From: Kalmanozyma brasiliensis GHG001 | Lineage: Eukaryota; Basidiomycota; Ustilaginomycetes; Ustilaginales | Length of the DNA stretch: 64,000 bases | Direction: 5' to 3' | NCBI RefSeq assembly: GCF_000497045.1 | Contig: NW_015961970.1 | Coordinates: 1,698,829 to 1,762,828, forward strand | Shown here: piece after piece, positions 29,413-38,435 of the stretch | Layout of the letters: each line of letters begins with the position of its first letter | Position numbering within the stretch: the first letter of the stretch is position 1 | The notes under the pieces: model-generated | Seen by the model: only the letters and a program-made list of their open reading frames with translations | Database searches by the model: none | What the model was told of the DNA's origin: nothing | Translations under genes and position numbers: made by a program

Positions 29413-29620
29413 CATGTTCACGCACAACGGGGAGTTCATATGCGTAACCCTTGCACGCACACAGCAGTCAGTGCATGTGCGTAGAAGCCCTCTCGCACGC
29501 ACATGGCGGTTCAATCATATGCGTCGAAACGCTCCTCTTCGAACATGGCGGATTGCCCAGGTGCGTACAAAGGCTCCTCTTATGGCGGATGGTTCATATG
29601 CGTAGAACATCTCTTTTATG
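29413..29620. repeat. Degenerate tandem repeat, five units of 37-42 bp
   Basis: The core TGCGTAGAA-like word recurs at 29441, 29478, 29520, 29562 and 29599, so the spacing is 37, 42, 42 and 37 bp. Most units read as ATGGCGG, then TTCATATGCGT, a purine-rich AGAA, and a CTCCTCTT tail. The copies differ from each other by several bases. It is an old array rather than a recent expansion. Confidence 0.6.
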
Positions 29621-29639
29621 CATATACTGGACCAGGTTT

Positions 29640-29862
29640 TTTGTGGAGATCATGCTCGAGCTGTACCGCACGCTGCAGTCGCTCGGCATGGAATGGCGGG
29701 CCAAGCCTCCCACCAAGCCTTCCAAGCCCGATGGTGACGCCGACTCCTCGCACCACGACGACGGCACCTCCAAACCCGGTGACTTTGCTCCCTGTTCAAT
29801 TTTCGTACCAACTCGGTCGCTCTGCCCCCTGCCACCTCGCAGCTCATCACCCTCTTCACAAA
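29640..29862 (+). pseudogene. Possible fragment of Snf1 kinase C-terminal domain
   Basis: One frame reads VEIMLELYRTLQSLGMEWRA followed by a Pro/Lys and Asp/His-rich stretch. The first 20 residues resemble the C-terminal regulatory region of the Snf1/AMPK catalytic subunit, where fungal proteins have an EIY-x-L-x-x-LG-x-EW pattern. No kinase domain or start codon precedes it, and the frame shifts or degrades after about 50 residues. I take it for a duplicated, dead fragment. The match is short and remembered, not aligned, so confidence is low. Confidence 0.35.
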
Positions 29863-30243
29863 CTGAGCAGTCGCATCATTTCAATGGCTTGATGGTGACA
29901 GTGACACTAACTTGACAGACAGAGGGAGGTTCATGACTTCAGTGACATGGGGAGATGGACGCCGTAGACCACTGGAGTGACGACCGGAACGGACGATTCC
30001 AGGCGCTATGAACTGGACAACATCAAGAATGCCTCGGATTCTCAAACACAGAAATCTACATCTTCGAGACACACAGATGAGTAGGAGAAGTTGCCTGCAG
30101 ATGAATGATCAGGGCTTGGGTTGCATTTTTGGTGTGAGAGGGCGATGCGAATCAGACGAGCACCCGATGGCCCGAAAGACAGCGTCCCCTGGATGGTTAC
30201 AAAGTACAAGAAGAAAGAATGCAGAGAAGGACAACCACCGCGC

Positions 30244-31013
30244 TTAGGCAACGAGGGTGGAAGCGGTAGCGGCCTCGTACTTGAAGGTAGGAGCGACGGC
30301 ACCCTTGGTCTTGTAGTAACGAGCGAGACGGTGGATACGCGACTCGATGAGAATGAGGCGGAACTTGGAGTCCATGTCCTTGCGGTTGCGCTCCAGGTGC
30401 TTGCGCACCGAGACGGCCTTCTTGATGAGGTGGTAGAGGTCCTCGGGGATCTGAGGAGCAAGACCCTGCGACTTGAGGATACGGAGGATCTTGTTACCGG
30501 TGACGAAACGCACCTGGGCGATACCCTGCGAGTCACGGAGCTGAACACCGATCTGCGAGGGGGTCATACCCTTACGGGCGAGCTTGGTGATCTGCTCAAC
30601 AACCTCCTCCGGGGTGGTCTTGAGCCACGAGGGGGGGGTGCGACGGTAGGGCAGAGCCGAGGCGGAGATACCCTTTCCTTTGGCTGGAGAGGTGGTAGAA
30701 AATGGTCGAAGGGCGAACGGAAACATATTAGTCTTTCTGGATGCGGATGTCGATGTGGTTGGATTGGCGAGCTGGCTCTGCATGAACAAGTTGTTCCGTC
30801 TTGCCTTGATCACGATCGTAATCAGCGGGACTAATGAATCCGCTGCTCGGTCGAGGCCAGCAAGGTGGAGCCGACAGGCTTGGATGCCGTGATCGCCAGC
30901 AAACCCATTCTGTGCCGCATGACCGAACGATGATGCAGACGAAAACGAAACAATGATGCTGATGCAGGGTGCTCGCCAACTAACGGTGAACACTTACAGT
31001 GCATGCGACCCAT
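30244..31013 (-). CDS. rps13: 40S ribosomal protein S13 (uS15)
   Basis: Small-subunit ribosomal protein of 151 residues, the usual length. Two exons: complement(join(30244..30683,30998..31013)). Exon 1 is only 16 nt (MGRMH plus one base) with donor GTAAGTG. The 314-nt intron ends CTCTCCAG and the junction gives [20 protein letters not shown], the conserved S13 start. The rest ([55 protein letters not shown]) is strongly conserved. The intronic frame seen upstream of KGKG is not coding. No box C/D snoRNA was found in the intron, although animal RPS13 introns host one. Confidence 0.96.
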
Positions 31014-32134
31014 TTTGGCTGAAGATGGTCGAGTGTCGTGAAGAAAGTCGAGTCGAATGTCGAATGCAAATGGTGGTGGAGAGTCGGACAGAAAGACAGC
31101 AAACAGTCAGCACTAGACCAACATGAAGCTCGTTCTACATTCGATCCTGTTTCCCAGAGGTCGCCCTGCTTCACGCATCCTCTCGGAGCGTTCCACAGTC
31201 ACCTGCGATGCCTCGTCCTCCACCTTTGACCTCGATGGCCAAGATGATCATGCAATGTCGGCCGCAGAGCTGCTTGCTCTCAGCTGTTGGTGCTGGTCGG
31301 TACTCGTTGTGTTGGCTGGAATGCTGGGCGAGGTGAGGCTGCTGCTGCTGTGCATGTGCGTTGGTGCTTCAATATGGTCGAACGGTCGGTGCATGATCAT
31401 CCTCCATCGTTTTGTCCTTTCGTCCATTGTGCCCCTTCGAGCGATGCCTCCATGGTTCCAAAAATCATCGGGACAGTACCTGCAAGATATCTGTCGTCCT
31501 TAGCTGATGTCGATTCCTTCTCCTCCGGGATAGATGTCTCTGTTCATCGGTACATACCTGTACAAGGCAAATGAGAAATTAGACGCGGTCAGATGCTTTG
31601 CTCCGATGCAGTGCTGCCCGTGACTGTATGGCTTAGTACACACCTAAATATTCTTGATCTTGAGGATGATGATGATGGGATAGATTCCTAGAGGTAGAGA
31701 CGAGGGACTGATGGCGAGCAACACCTCCATTCACCCCAGCCCGCACACACTGCCAAAGGCTGCCTTTGGCTGATTCTAAAGCACTGCAGCAGCTGGGTGT
31801 TCTCAGCCGTCTCCAAATTCCAACTTTCCGCCCTCACAAAATTCGGTTGCAGCTCGCATTGATCCAAGGAAGCTTGTGCACGTGATTAGCCTCGGCCGAG
31901 GTTTGAGAATTCTTGCACGGCCAAATTCAAGTGTGGCCAAATTCAAGTGTGGCCTGCAGGCAAGTCTCAGCGGGTTGGTGAGCGGAGGCCAGCTGCTGGA
32001 GCTCAAGAGCGAAGATCCGAGTAAGAGACAGCCAACACACACCGGCCACGAGCAAGCAGTCAGCCAAGCACGACTTTGCGATTCGAGTTTGCTCACGATC
32101 CTCTCTATCCTCATCACATCAACTATTCGTCAAG
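31014..32134. other. Divergent region of rps13 and rps6
   Basis: About 1.1 kb of promoter and, towards the right end, probable 5' untranslated exon of rps6. Open frames here show no recognisable products. AT cores lie near 31810-31855 and a 16-bp duplication at 31919. Confidence 0.45.
31919..31954. repeat. Perfect 16-bp tandem duplication
   Basis: GGCCAAATTCAAGTGT occurs at 31919-31934 and again at 31935-31950, followed by a further GGCC. It lies about 185 bp before the inferred rps6 donor site and could be a duplicated protein-binding site. Confidence 0.85.
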
Positions 32135-32886
32135 GTAGGTGTTCAGTCACAGCATATGTTCGATCGCATCAGCACGCATCCGCAGAGACACAGCACACCG
32201 CACAGCCAGCAAACAGCACCGTCTAGCATCTCCCAGCCATCACCCACCCAGCATTAGACAGCAGAAGACGACCGACCGGCATCCATCGATGACGAAGCAG
32301 CACATGTGTTGCTTGGCATGCGTACGATCATATCGATGCCTGGAGCCTTGCATGGCAAAGAGGAGACGAGGACAACGAGGGCGTATGGAGGCAGGGTATG
32401 ACGATCTCAGGGGGCGGCAGGCGCCTACTCAATCATGATGGTCGTCCAACTCATGGACAGAGCGGACATTCATCGGCATGCTCTCCGTTCACGTGGTAGT
32501 ATCTGATGCAGCAACGCAGCGATCCAGCAGCATGTGAAGAGGGGATTTGGGATGCCTAGCGGCCTGGTACGGTCCGTCCCACGCAGGAGCTTCATGCCGC
32601 GTACCCGTCCATCTATCGATCAGTGGTCAACCCTTCGCGCTATCCTGATGTTTGTAGCCTCCGATCTGTCGGGAGCAATCACCGTCATCAGCCCACACAC
32701 AATAATTGCCAGTCTCACAACCTCATTGCCAGTCGCACAACATCAAAGAGCCGGTTCAAGTCACCCATCACCGACGTGCTGTGTCTCTTGCCCATTCGTC
32801 TATGCCGCATCATCAGCGCACTCGCCCGCAACTCATCATAGCCGACGTACTCACCGCTTCATATTCTTCCATTCCTCGACTCACAG
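32135..32886 (+). other. Inferred 5'-UTR intron of rps6
   Basis: A strong donor, CAAG then GTAGGT, is at 32131-32140. A pyrimidine-rich acceptor, CCTCGACTCACAG, ends exactly at 32886, one base before the rps6 ATG. Long introns at or next to the start codon are common in fungal ribosomal protein genes. The intron would be 752 nt. There is no expression evidence here; it is inferred from the sites alone. Confidence 0.5.
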
Positions 32887-33618
32887 ATGAAGCTCAACGT
32901 TGCCAACCCTGCCACGGGTGCCCAGAAGTCTTTTGACATTCAGGATGAGCGACTTGTTCGCTGCTTCTACGAGAAGCGCATGTCGCAGGACGTCGAGGTC
33001 GACTCGCTCGGCGAAGAGTGGAAGGGCTACGTCCTCCGCATCGGCGGTGGTAACGACAAGCAGGGTTTCCCCATGAAGCAGGGTGTCCTCCTCCCCAACC
33101 GTGTCCGCCTGCTCCTCTCCAAGGGTGACTCGTGCTACCGCCCCCGCCGCACTGGTGAGCGCAAGCGCAAGTCGGTCCGCGGCTGCATCGTCGGCTCCGA
33201 CATCCAGGCTCTCCACCTCATCGTCGTCAAGCAGGGCGAGAAGGAGATCCCCGGCCTCACCGACGCCGACTCGACCGTCCCCAAGCGTCTCGGTCCCAAG
33301 CGTGCCAACCACATCCGCAAGTTCTTCAACCTCTCCAAGGAGGATGATGTCCGCCAGTTTGTCGTTCGCCGCGAGGTCGTCTCCAAGAAGGAGGGCGCCA
33401 AGCCATACACCAAGGCCCCCAAGATCCAGCGTCTGGTGACCGCCCAGCGCCTCCAGCGCAAGCGTCACCTCAAGTCGCTCAAGATCCGCAGGGCAGAGGC
33501 CCAGAAGATCCAGAAGGAGGAGTACGACCAGCTCATCTCCAAGCGCGTGGCCGAGAAGAAGCAGGAGGTCGCCGCCCAGAAGGCTGCCCGCAAGTCGGCC
33601 AAGAAGGTCTCGGCTTAA
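32887..33618 (+). CDS. rps6: 40S ribosomal protein S6 (eS6)
   Basis: Small-subunit ribosomal protein, 243 residues, uninterrupted. It begins [20 protein letters not shown] and carries the conserved blocks [58 protein letters not shown] and RRLQRKR-like basic helices. Usage of codons ending in C is very high, as expected for a highly expressed gene. The tail ends [10 protein letters not shown] and does not show the RRxSS phosphorylation cluster of yeast and animal S6. The ATG directly follows a likely splice acceptor. Confidence 0.97.
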   Translation: MKLNVANPATGAQKSFDIQDERLVRCFYEKRMSQDVEVDSLGEEWKGYVLRIGGGNDKQGFPMKQGVLLPNRVRLLLSKGDSCYRPRRTGERKRKSVRGCIVGSDIQALHLIVVKQGEKEIPGLTDADSTVPKRLGPKRANHIRKFFNLSKEDDVRQFVVRREVVSKKEGAKPYTKAPKIQRLVTAQRLQRKRHLKSLKIRRAEAQKIQKEEYDQLISKRVAEKKQEVAAQKAARKSAKKVSA

Positions 33619-34540
33619 GCGGTTCTCTAGCATCTTTCTTGTTCCCGGTGTCATCTTTTCTCCTCGCATCATCACTTCCAAAAGACGGGACGGCGACCTG
33701 CTCGCCTTCCTGACTAGAGCCACGTCACGAGAGAAGGCTCGAGACGTTTCTCTGTATACACACTATCACGTCCTTCGGTAGTCGAGTACGAGGCTTGCCG
33801 CCATCAGTATCTCGTTACCTCACCACCCGCACACACACCTTGAGAGAGCTTTCCTTGCGACTAGCGCAGCCGTCCTCTGTTTCGTCTATGTACGCTCGCC
33901 TCGCTTCTCTTCAAAAATCTGAACCTGTACAATGACCCAAAACCTCTGGCACTGGTCTCTGTATCATGAGCGCTGCCTGATGGTGATCAGCTTATGCCGA
34001 CGATTCACCGCCACACGTGAACATTCCTGGCTTGCTACGCCTTGGTGCGCTTGCACGTCACACCTCAGCGCTACGCGTGCAGAAGCGGAAGGAGAAAGTC
34101 AAGGGTCGTGGAAAAGCGTACAGATCGTTGAAAGATCCAGGGACAAGCAGCGACGGGTTGAGGCAGGACCTGGCGCCCCAGCAGCGGCAGTCCCGGTATC
34201 AGTCCGAACGACAGCAGCAGTTCCGGCTCGAGCACGCCCAAGAACGGCGAAAGCACAGGAACTGGCCTTCTGCAATGCCACTCCGGCCTACGCTCTCCGG
34301 ATCTGTCGGTCGATATGGCGTCGATCAACTCGAGATCGCTGAGTGTGATGTTCAACTCAAGGATTGTCCCGTAGAACGAGACGAGACGATTCAGAAGGCG
34401 TCGAGGAAGCGTCGGTCCCTTTCAGTGCATTCGTGCGTGTCGTATGCCATTGCGTAAAGGGATCTGATTCGTGGGAACGAATCAGTGGTTGGGGGGATTG
34501 CTAATGTTACAAGATGTGAATGCTGTAGGTAGGTCCGCTA
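33619..34540. other. Intergenic, 0.9 kb
   Basis: Contains the rps6 3' region. A basic Gln/Arg-rich frame (34017-34457) is open but has no ATG and has an in-frame stop just upstream; it is not accepted as a gene. Confidence 0.4.
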
Positions 34541-35995
34541 TCAAGCCCTCGACTCGGAGTCGGTCTCGTCATCGTCATGAGCGACCCTGCTGTATCCCCT
34601 CCTCCCTCGGTATGGGTCGCACCAAGCGGGAGGCTTGACAATGCCATTGAACAAGAAGGTGCCGTACACCAGCAGGACGAAGCCCAACACCTGCAGACTG
34701 CCCGATGCCAGCCTGAACGTCTCCCAGCCCAGATACAGACTGACTCCCCAGATACCAACTGTCCTGCACGTGTCGATGGTGCTTCTCGCAGTTGCGGAAA
34801 CATTGCGGGTGACGGAGAGACCGAAGAAGTTGAAAAAGGCGATGGTGAAGCAGATGGCGATCGAAGTCCATAGGATGATGGGGATGCCGATGATCTGGTA
34901 GAACCCGGCGGTCATGTCAAAGTAGCCGCCACGGCCCTCGGGCGTGCGGCCAACAAAGTAGTGCAGCAGCGGCATGATGAGGAGCACCGTGATGGAGCCG
35001 AATACGCCCTCATAGCCGACAGCAAGGAGGGGCTCGACCGAGTAGCGCGACATGATCTTCTCCTCGAGCACGAATTGCGAGGCGGTGAACAGCTGGGCGA
35101 AGAGGATGAGCAGAACGCCGAGCAGCGCTTGGGCAGACTCGGCCAGCTCGTCGTCGCCGTCCTCGGCAGATCCGGACACTTCGGGCTGCTTGAACGCGGT
35201 TCCTGACAGACCAACGACCGAAACACCCAGCATGACAGTCACCAGGCTGAGCCACTGGAAGAGGTGCAGGTGGCGGCCGAGGAAGGCTACCGAGAACACA
35301 CCAACCCAGAGCACCAGCGCACCTCGCGTCATCTGGTAGATGCTGACAGGGGTGAAGAGGAGACCGACGTTCATCAGCGTGGTTCCGCAGATGTCGCAAA
35401 GGGCGGGCATGAAGAAGAGGAAGATGGCTTTGCCGGACATGGTCTTGCCCTTGACAGCACCAACTTCGTCGGCGTCGATGGCATGGATGTAGCTGCTGTC
35501 GTTGATGTCGGTGAATTCAGATCCGTCGAGCTCGCCTGGCTGAATGGCGCGCGATGCGATCTCGAAGGGAGGCGCGGGAAGGGTTGGGTTGGTGGGCGCG
35601 TGCGTGGCGCCAGTGTGAACACGACCACGAGTAGCTTCGTAGGTTGAGATGGCAGAGGTACCGCGGTTGCGAGGCGATGGATCGCTGTCGACAATGATGC
35701 CCGAGTCAGGCTCGGATTGCAGCAGTGGCTTCTTGAGCGCAGCGTCTCGTGCCGCGCTGCCAGAGAAGCGTGCGTAGATGATGCGGAAGAGGACGGGGAG
35801 CAGACAGAGACATTCGCCCAGGAACATCTGCAGCGTCTGCCAGACGGGTTGTTGAAATTCTTGACGCTGTTTGGGATCTGGCGAGTCGCAGTTGGCGACA
35901 CACTGCATGTCTTGATACTTGTTGAGTAATGAGTTGCCGATGCCGGTGATCAGCATGCCAACGACGAGCGCGGGCACGAGTGACCGTGTCAACAT
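34541..35995 (-). CDS. SLC35F6-like drug/metabolite superfamily transporter
   Basis: Ten-helix membrane transporter of the EamA/nucleotide-sugar-transporter type, 484 residues, single exon. It starts MLTRSLVPALVVGMLITGIG and follows the SLC35F6 pattern: LLNKYQDMQCV in the first loop, FFMPALCDICGTTLMNVGL, SIYQMTRGALVLWVGVFS and SLVTVMLGVSVVGLSG, then an acidic loop and FTASQFVLEEKIMSRYSVEP. A Ser/Thr-rich insert at about 85-190 is larger than usual. Human SLC35F6 is lysosomal and mitochondrial; the substrate is unknown, and so it is here. The open frame extends back to a GTG at 36160 with no ATG, so I take the ATG at 35995. Confidence 0.8.
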   Translation of the reverse strand: MLTRSLVPALVVGMLITGIGNSLLNKYQDMQCVANCDSPDPKQRQEFQQPVWQTLQMFLGECLCLLPVLFRIIYARFSGSAARDAALKKPLLQSEPDSGIIVDSDPSPRNRGTSAISTYEATRGRVHTGATHAPTNPTLPAPPFEIASRAIQPGELDGSEFTDINDSSYIHAIDADEVGAVKGKTMSGKAIFLFFMPALCDICGTTLMNVGLLFTPVSIYQMTRGALVLWVGVFSVAFLGRHLHLFQWLSLVTVMLGVSVVGLSGTAFKQPEVSGSAEDGDDELAESAQALLGVLLILFAQLFTASQFVLEEKIMSRYSVEPLLAVGYEGVFGSITVLLIMPLLHYFVGRTPEGRGGYFDMTAGFYQIIGIPIILWTSIAICFTIAFFNFFGLSVTRNVSATARSTIDTCRTVGIWGVSLYLGWETFRLASGSLQVLGFVLLVYGTFLFNGIVKPPAWCDPYRGRRGYSRVAHDDDETDSESRA

Positions 35996-37017
35996 CTTGG
36001 ACTGGTTATGTGGGTCCTGAGTTTCGAGGTGGTCCTGATATGTGCCAGTCAATGGCGGTGATTCTGGGGAAGGACCTGGTGCAGCGGAGGGTTGCTGGTG
36101 TCGTAGTCGCTGTTGTCCGAGTGCAGCGGAGGGATGTATTTGAGAGGTAGACAGCGCCACCAGCTCGATGCTGCCTGAGTTCCGGCGCGTTATGGTCCTG
36201 GTTCAGGTGTTGAGATGAGACGCGTAGATATCCGATGCTGTGCGAGCGTGGTGCAATGAATTTACTGTGATTGATCTTTCTTGAGATCGAACGAGTCGAA
36301 CTTTGCGAGTATACGACAGCGGCGCGAATGAGCAAAGAGCGTGCTTGAGGACGGCGAAGACGGAGCGAAGAGGCTGGCTGGATGTGTGGGATAGCACGCG
36401 AGAGGGGTCGTTGGAGGAGATGAGGTGAAGGGTCGGTTGAGTGAGGACCGACCAGATAAGGTGACGAATGAGCAGTGGAGGAGTCAGAGCCGATGCATGG
36501 CAGAGACAGAGACCCTGACTGGAGTTGGGTGGATGATTGGCAATCAATCGCCCACGCAAGCAACAGTCGACCACTCTATGCGGGCGCCAGCGTCACCAAG
36601 TCGAAACTCCGCATCATGCTGGTGCAGCTCAGAGAGCCATGCACTCACAGACTCGTCTGACTCGGTCATCAATAGAGCGCTGACCCACTCGAAAATGCAG
36701 CAAAATTGAGTTGAGTTGATTTCAGATCCACCCAATCAGCCGCTTTGAGGGTCTTGAGCCAGAGCCCGCACCGCTGTGCTAAGTTACTACCGCACGTAGC
36801 TTGGTGAAAAATTGGACCCTTGTTAGGCCAAACCTTAGCCTCGACGGATCCGATTTCTTGCTCAGCTTTCGAGGTTTTTGGAAGCTTTGCCTACATCCGC
36901 TACGTTACCTCTTACTGCATCCATCCTCATCACTCGCCGTCCTCCTTACAGTCTGGCCGACCGGCCAGCAACTCCGCCACCTTGCTCACAGATGTACAGT
37001 TAGTCTAGATCGCAAGC
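35996..37017. promoter_or_regulatory. Divergent promoter of the transporter and hos2
   Basis: About 1.0 kb without a gene. Contains GTGAAAAATTGGACC near 36804 and CAGCAAAATTGAGTTGAGTTG near 36699. Confidence 0.4.
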
Positions 37018-38346
37018 ATGGTCGTCATCGACTTTGACATGGCCGCAACAGGAGGCAACTCCAATGCCACCTTCTCCGACTCGCCCTTCTTCTACGACCG
37101 ATCCGATGCCAACGGCGCCGGTCAGGCCATCTACAAGGACGCACACCATGTGCAACCGCACTCCAACCCGCGAGTCAGCTACTACCACCCTTCTGGCGTG
37201 GGCGACTTTCACTACGGCGAAAGGCATCCCATGAAACCCGCCCGCTTGACCTTGACCAACCGGCTCGTCCTTGCCTACGGCCTGCACAAGCACATGAGCG
37301 TCTTCACACCGCGCGAAGCCACCAAGGAAGAGCTCGAGATGTTTCACGACAGCGACTACGTGGATTTCCTTGCCAACGTCACGCCCACCACACCGCCATC
37401 TGCTGCCTTCACAAAGTTCAACTTTGCCGACGACTGCCCGGTCTTTGACGGCATGTACGACTTCTGCAAGGCGTATTCTGGTGCCTCCCTTGCCGGTGCA
37501 CGACGGCTTGCCGCGGGCGAGACCGACATTGCCATCAACTGGTCCGGCGGTCTGCATCACGCGAAAAAGTTCGAAGCCTCTGGGTTCTGCTACGTCAACG
37601 ACATCGTGCTGGGCATCATGGAGCTGCTGCGCCACCATCCGCGCGTGCTGTACATCGACATCGACATCCATCACGGCGACGGCGTTCAGGAGGCCTTCTA
37701 CAACTCCAACCGCGTCATGACCGTATCATTTCACAAGTACGGCAACGACTTCTTCCCCTGCACGGGCAATATCGACGAGATCGGTACGGGTTTGGGCAAG
37801 CATTTCTGCCTCAACGTGCCATTGCAAGATGGCATCGACGACTCGGGCTATGTCGCGCTGTTCAAGAGCGTCATGGAGCCATGCATAACGACCTTCCGCC
37901 CCTCCTCCATTGTTCTCCAGTGCGGTGCGGATTCACTTGGACTTGACAGGTTAGGATGTTTCAACCTGAGCATTGCGGCGCACGGCGAGTGTGTGCAGTT
38001 CATCAAATCCTTTGGTTTACCCTTGCTCGTCCTCGGCGGTGGAGGATACACCATCCGCAACGTTGCCCGCTGTTGGGCGTACGAGACCTCCGTTCTCACC
38101 GGCTGCAGTATTCCGGACACACTGCCGAGCACGCCCTACATGGAGTTCTTCGCACCCACCTACCGCTTGCACGAGCCGACCCAAGCGGGTCGGGTGGAGA
38201 ACCAAAACTCCAAAGCGAGCCTCGAGAAGATTCGCGTGCAGATCCTCGAGCAGCTGCGCTACCTTCACGGTGCGCCGAGCGTGCAGATGCAGGAACTGCC
38301 GCCCGACCTCGCCGGCGCCTGGGTCGAGGAGGAGATCAAACCCTAG
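37018..38346 (+). CDS. hos2: Class I histone deacetylase Hos2
   Basis: Zinc-dependent lysine deacetylase, catalytic subunit of the Set3/HDAC3-type complex. 442 residues, single exon. [20 protein letters not shown] (about 65-84) and [20 protein letters not shown] are class I hallmarks; the catalytic dyad is H180-H181 and metal ligands include D216 and H218 in [11 protein letters not shown], with D of [11 protein letters not shown] further on. The pattern of the first 70 residues and the DHGEC-type [20 protein letters not shown] fit Hos2/HDAC3 better than Rpd3. In Ustilago maydis a Hos2 protein has been linked to dimorphism and mating control; whether this is its orthologue is inferred. The Hos2 length (about 450) matches. 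Confidence 0.9.
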   Translation: MVVIDFDMAATGGNSNATFSDSPFFYDRSDANGAGQAIYKDAHHVQPHSNPRVSYYHPSGVGDFHYGERHPMKPARLTLTNRLVLAYGLHKHMSVFTPREATKEELEMFHDSDYVDFLANVTPTTPPSAAFTKFNFADDCPVFDGMYDFCKAYSGASLAGARRLAAGETDIAINWSGGLHHAKKFEASGFCYVNDIVLGIMELLRHHPRVLYIDIDIHHGDGVQEAFYNSNRVMTVSFHKYGNDFFPCTGNIDEIGTGLGKHFCLNVPLQDGIDDSGYVALFKSVMEPCITTFRPSSIVLQCGADSLGLDRLGCFNLSIAAHGECVQFIKSFGLPLLVLGGGGYTIRNVARCWAYETSVLTGCSIPDTLPSTPYMEFFAPTYRLHEPTQAGRVENQNSKASLEKIRVQILEQLRYLHGAPSVQMQELPPDLAGAWVEEEIKP

Positions 38347-38435
38347 ATTCATGTATACCCCCCTCCGCTTCTCATTGTACTTGTAAGACTCGCTGTACTT
38401 CTACCTCGTTTGGAAAAGTTTGTATTGATGAAGAC

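Larger units (their letters stand above)
29310..30243. other. Gene-poor region beside tRNA-His
   Basis: Besides the repeat and the possible Snf1 relic listed separately, nothing is supported here. Regions beside tRNA genes are common targets of retroelements, but no LTR or integrase sequence was recognised. Confidence 0.4.

Noticed and set aside
30684..30997. Open frame running from the RPS13 intron into exon 2
   Set aside because: The conserved MGRMH start at 31013 with a GTAAGTG donor shows this is intron; the intronic residues match no S13 protein.
31664..31712. ATGATGATGATGG followed by CTGA, box C/D snoRNA look
   Set aside because: Only about 36 nt separate the boxes and no terminal stem is visible; the first part is a simple GAT repeat.
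32437..32507. ATGATGG ... CTGA pair inside the rps6 5'-UTR intron
   Set aside because: Box C is imperfect, there is no closing stem and no box D'/C' pair; support is too weak.
34017..34457. 146-codon Arg/Gln-rich open frame
   Set aside because: Begins at GTG, has an in-frame stop at 33984, and no ATG or convincing upstream exon; no family recognised.
36000..36160. N-terminal extension of the SLC35F6-like transporter
   Set aside because: The extension begins at GTG and has no ATG before the in-frame stop at 36203; the ATG at 35995 fits the family start.
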